Source of the DNA: Ectothiorhodospiraceae bacterium
GTDB lineage: Bacteria; Pseudomonadota; Gammaproteobacteria; Thiohalomonadales; Thiohalomonadaceae
DNA length: 7,207 bases
Reading direction: 5' to 3'
Assembly: GCA_007125455.1 (NCBI GenBank)
Contig: SLDE01000124.1
Span: 1 to 7,207, forward strand
Position numbers and translations under genes: made by a program. Of this stretch, positions 5,489 to 7,207 are shown one piece after another (the stretch's first letter is position 1; every line of letters starts with the position of its first letter). The notes beneath the pieces were generated by a model, which was not told the origin of the DNA, made no database searches, and saw nothing but the letters and a program-made list of their open reading frames with translations.

Positions 5489-7207
5489 TTACTCCAGATC
5501 GAAGCGATCCGCCTCCATCACCTTGGTCCATGCCGCCACAAAGTCATGCACAAACCTCTCGCGGTTATCGTCCTGGGCATAGACCTCAGCGTAAGCACGC
5601 AGGATGGCGTTGGAGCCAAACACCAGGTCCACCCGACTAGCCGTCCACCTGGCCTTGCCACTGTCGCGTTCGCAGACCTCGTACAGATTGTTGCCGGTGG
5701 GCTTCCAGTTGTAGTTCATGTCGGTGAGGTTGACGAAGAAGTCGTTGCTCAACACCCCAAGCCGATCGGTGAACACACCGTGCTTGCTACCGGCGTGGTT
5801 GGTGCCCAACACCCGCATCCCGCCGAGTAGCGCGGTCATCTCGTGGGCGCTCAGTCCCATCAGCTGGCTGCGATCCAACAACAGCTCTTCCGGGGTAACG
5901 GCGTAGTCCTTCTTCTGCCAATTGCGAAACCCATCGTGGATCGGCTCCAATACCGCGAAGCCTTCTACGTCGGTCATCTCCTGGCTCGCATCACCCCGCC
6001 CAGGGATGAAGGGTACAGAGACCTCGCAGCCTGCCGCTCTGGCCGCCTGCTCGATACCGACATTACCCGCCAACACGATCACATCGGCCAAACTGGCCCC
6101 GCTCTGCTGAGCAATCGGCTCCAAGACCTTGAGCACCTCGGCCAAACGCGCCGGCTCATTGCCCTCCCAGTCCTTTTGCGGCGCCAGACGAATACGCGCC
6201 CCATTGGCACCACCGCGCTTATCCGACTGGCGGAAGGTGCGGGCACTATCCCAGGCGGTGGCAACCATCTCACCGATGCTCAGGCCGCTCTCGGCAATCT
6301 TTGCCTTCACCGCCGTCATATCGTAGTCGCGCTTGCCCACGGGGATGGGGTCTTGCCAGATCAGATCTTCCTGGGGCACCTCTGGGCCAATATAGCGCGC
6401 CTTGGGGCCCATATCGCGGTGCAGCAGCTTAAACCAGGCGCGGGCAAACACCTCGGAGAAGTGATCGGGATCCTTGTAAAACCGCTCGGAGATCTTGCGG
6501 TAGTCCGGATCCATCTTCATCGCCATATCGGCATCGGTCATCATCGGGTTGCAGCGGATGGACGGATCCTCCACATCCACCGGCTTATCCTCATCCTTGA
6601 TGTCGATGGGCTCCCACTGCCAGGCACCAGCAGGGCTCTTCTTCAGCTCCCACTCGTAGTTGAGCAACAACTGGAAATAACCGTTATCCCACTGGGTAGG
6701 ATGGGTGGTCCACGCCCCTTCCAGGCCACTGCTCACCGTGTCACGTCCGATCCCACGCTTGCCCTTGTTATCCCAACCCAGACCCTGCTCTTCGATCTCC
6801 GCCCCCTCCGGGGGAGCACCGAGCAGACTGGCATCACCATTGCCGTGGGTCTTGCCAACGGTATGGCCACCGGCGGTGAGGGCGACGGTCTCCTCGTCGT
6901 CCATCCCCATGCGGGCAAAGGTCACCCGCACGTCCTGGGCGGTCCTGAGCGGATCCGGCTGGCCGTTTACCCCCTCCGGGTTCACATAGATCAGCCCCAT
7001 CTGCACCGCCGCCAACGGATTTTCCAGCGACTCGCGGTCTTCGTCCTCATAGCGAGTGGAATCCAGCCACTCCTTCTCCGAACCCCAATACACATCCTTC
7101 TCCGGGTGCCAGATATCCTCGCGACCAAAACCAAAGCCAAAGGTCTTTAGCCCCATCGACTCATAGGCCACATTGCCCGCCAGCAGGATCAGATCTGCCC
7201 AGCTGAT
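5489..7207 (-). CDS. katG: Catalase-peroxidase KatG, N-terminus outside the window
   Basis: KatG is a haem enzyme that removes hydrogen peroxide by catalase and peroxidase reactions. The 572 visible residues start inside the protein (ISWADLILLAGN) and reach the normal C-terminus (DRFDLE, TAA stop). About 150 residues are missing, including the distal His/Arg/Trp. Numbering from the first visible residue, the proximal haem ligand is H115 in GGHTVGKTHG, with its partners W173 (PTQWDN) and D286 (IWQDP). Y74 (GLIYVNPEG) and M100 (ARMGMDD) match the Met and Tyr of the Met-Tyr-Trp crosslink needed for catalase activity. The mobile arginine is R326 in FRQSDKRGGANG; other KatGs recalled have G or N where Q327 stands. 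The second, degenerate peroxidase domain follows to the end. No frameshift is seen. The gene converges on the cysZ / AAA+ operon across a strong terminator; its promoter, often OxyR-controlled, is not visible. Confidence 0.97.
   Translation of the reverse strand: MSWADLILLAGNVAYESMGLKTFGFGFGREDIWHPEKDVYWGSEKEWLDSTRYEDEDRESLENPLAAVQMGLIYVNPEGVNGQPDPLRTAQDVRVTFARMGMDDEETVALTAGGHTVGKTHGNGDASLLGAPPEGAEIEEQGLGWDNKGKRGIGRDTVSSGLEGAWTTHPTQWDNGYFQLLLNYEWELKKSPAGAWQWEPIDIKDEDKPVDVEDPSIRCNPMMTDADMAMKMDPDYRKISERFYKDPDHFSEVFARAWFKLLHRDMGPKARYIGPEVPQEDLIWQDPIPVGKRDYDMTAVKAKIAESGLSIGEMVATAWDSARTFRQSDKRGGANGARIRLAPQKDWEGNEPARLAEVLKVLEPIAQQSGASLADVIVLAGNVGIEQAARAAGCEVSVPFIPGRGDASQEMTDVEGFAVLEPIHDGFRNWQKKDYAVTPEELLLDRSQLMGLSAHEMTALLGGMRVLGTNHAGSKHGVFTDRLGVLSNDFFVNLTDMNYNWKPTGNNLYEVCERDSGKARWTASRVDLVFGSNAILRAYAEVYAQDDNRERFVHDFVAAWTKVMEADRFDLE

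Noticed and set aside
5392..5640. Small plus-strand frame starting MKMKKAPHG after the AAA+ gene
   Set aside because: It reads straight through the terminator hairpin and into the opposite strand of katG; nothing in its sequence suggests a real protein.
5843..7150. Long plus-strand open frame of 435 codons opposite katG
   Set aside because: It is in codon register with katG on the other strand, a usual by-product of GC-rich codon use. Its translation shows no recognisable domain, while the katG match is continuous.
7169..7171. GTG as a start codon for katG
   Set aside because: The frame stays open to the window edge and encodes conserved KatG sequence (SWADLILLAGN) before it, so this is an internal valine.
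1..7207. CRISPR arrays, tRNA genes, insertion sequences and phage or defence genes
   Set aside because: I looked for regularly spaced repeats, cloverleaf sequences, terminal inverted repeats and transposase motifs and saw none.

Overview
This is a GC-rich, gene-dense chromosomal stretch. It most resembles a gammaproteobacterium, possibly an autotrophic sulfur oxidiser of the Chromatiales type; the taxon is inferred from gene content and protein similarity recalled from memory, not from a database search. It holds five substantial genes and one tiny gene stump. There is no RNA gene, CRISPR array, insertion sequence or phage gene. I see no clear undescribed multi-gene system; the least ordinary parts are the cysZ / Ycf46-like pair and the antitoxin stump.

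Layout, left to right. Positions 1-20 form a terminator-like hairpin that probably ends a gene to the left of the window. A short AT-rich leader precedes a rightward FGGY-family sugar kinase (102-1421) of the D-ribulose/D-xylulose kinase type known from cyanobacteria and plastids. The 80-base gap after it contains a well-formed ribosome binding site followed by only ten codons (1451-1483). This looks like the 5' stump of a Phd/YefM-type antitoxin gene whose remainder is gone. A leftward CPA2 cation:proton antiporter with a C-terminal TrkA-N/RCK nucleotide-binding domain follows (1502-3079).

An 81-base divergent promoter region separates the antiporter from a rightward pair: cysZ, a sulfate permease gene (3161-3898), and a Ycf46-like AAA+ ATPase gene (3895-5370). 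The two overlap by ATGA, so they are probably translated from one message. A strong 15-bp hairpin (5404-5438) separates that operon from the leftward katG catalase-peroxidase, which runs off the right edge (5489-7207) without its N-terminal ~150 residues.

How the genes may fit together. Two genes, the ribulose-type kinase and the Ycf46-like ATPase, belong to families best known from oxygenic phototrophs, where the second has been linked to inorganic carbon use. With a sulfate permease, a potassium/proton-type antiporter and a catalase-peroxidase, the region reads as housekeeping for carbon, sulfur, ion and peroxide balance rather than as one pathway. Only cysZ and the AAA+ gene are tied together by sequence evidence.
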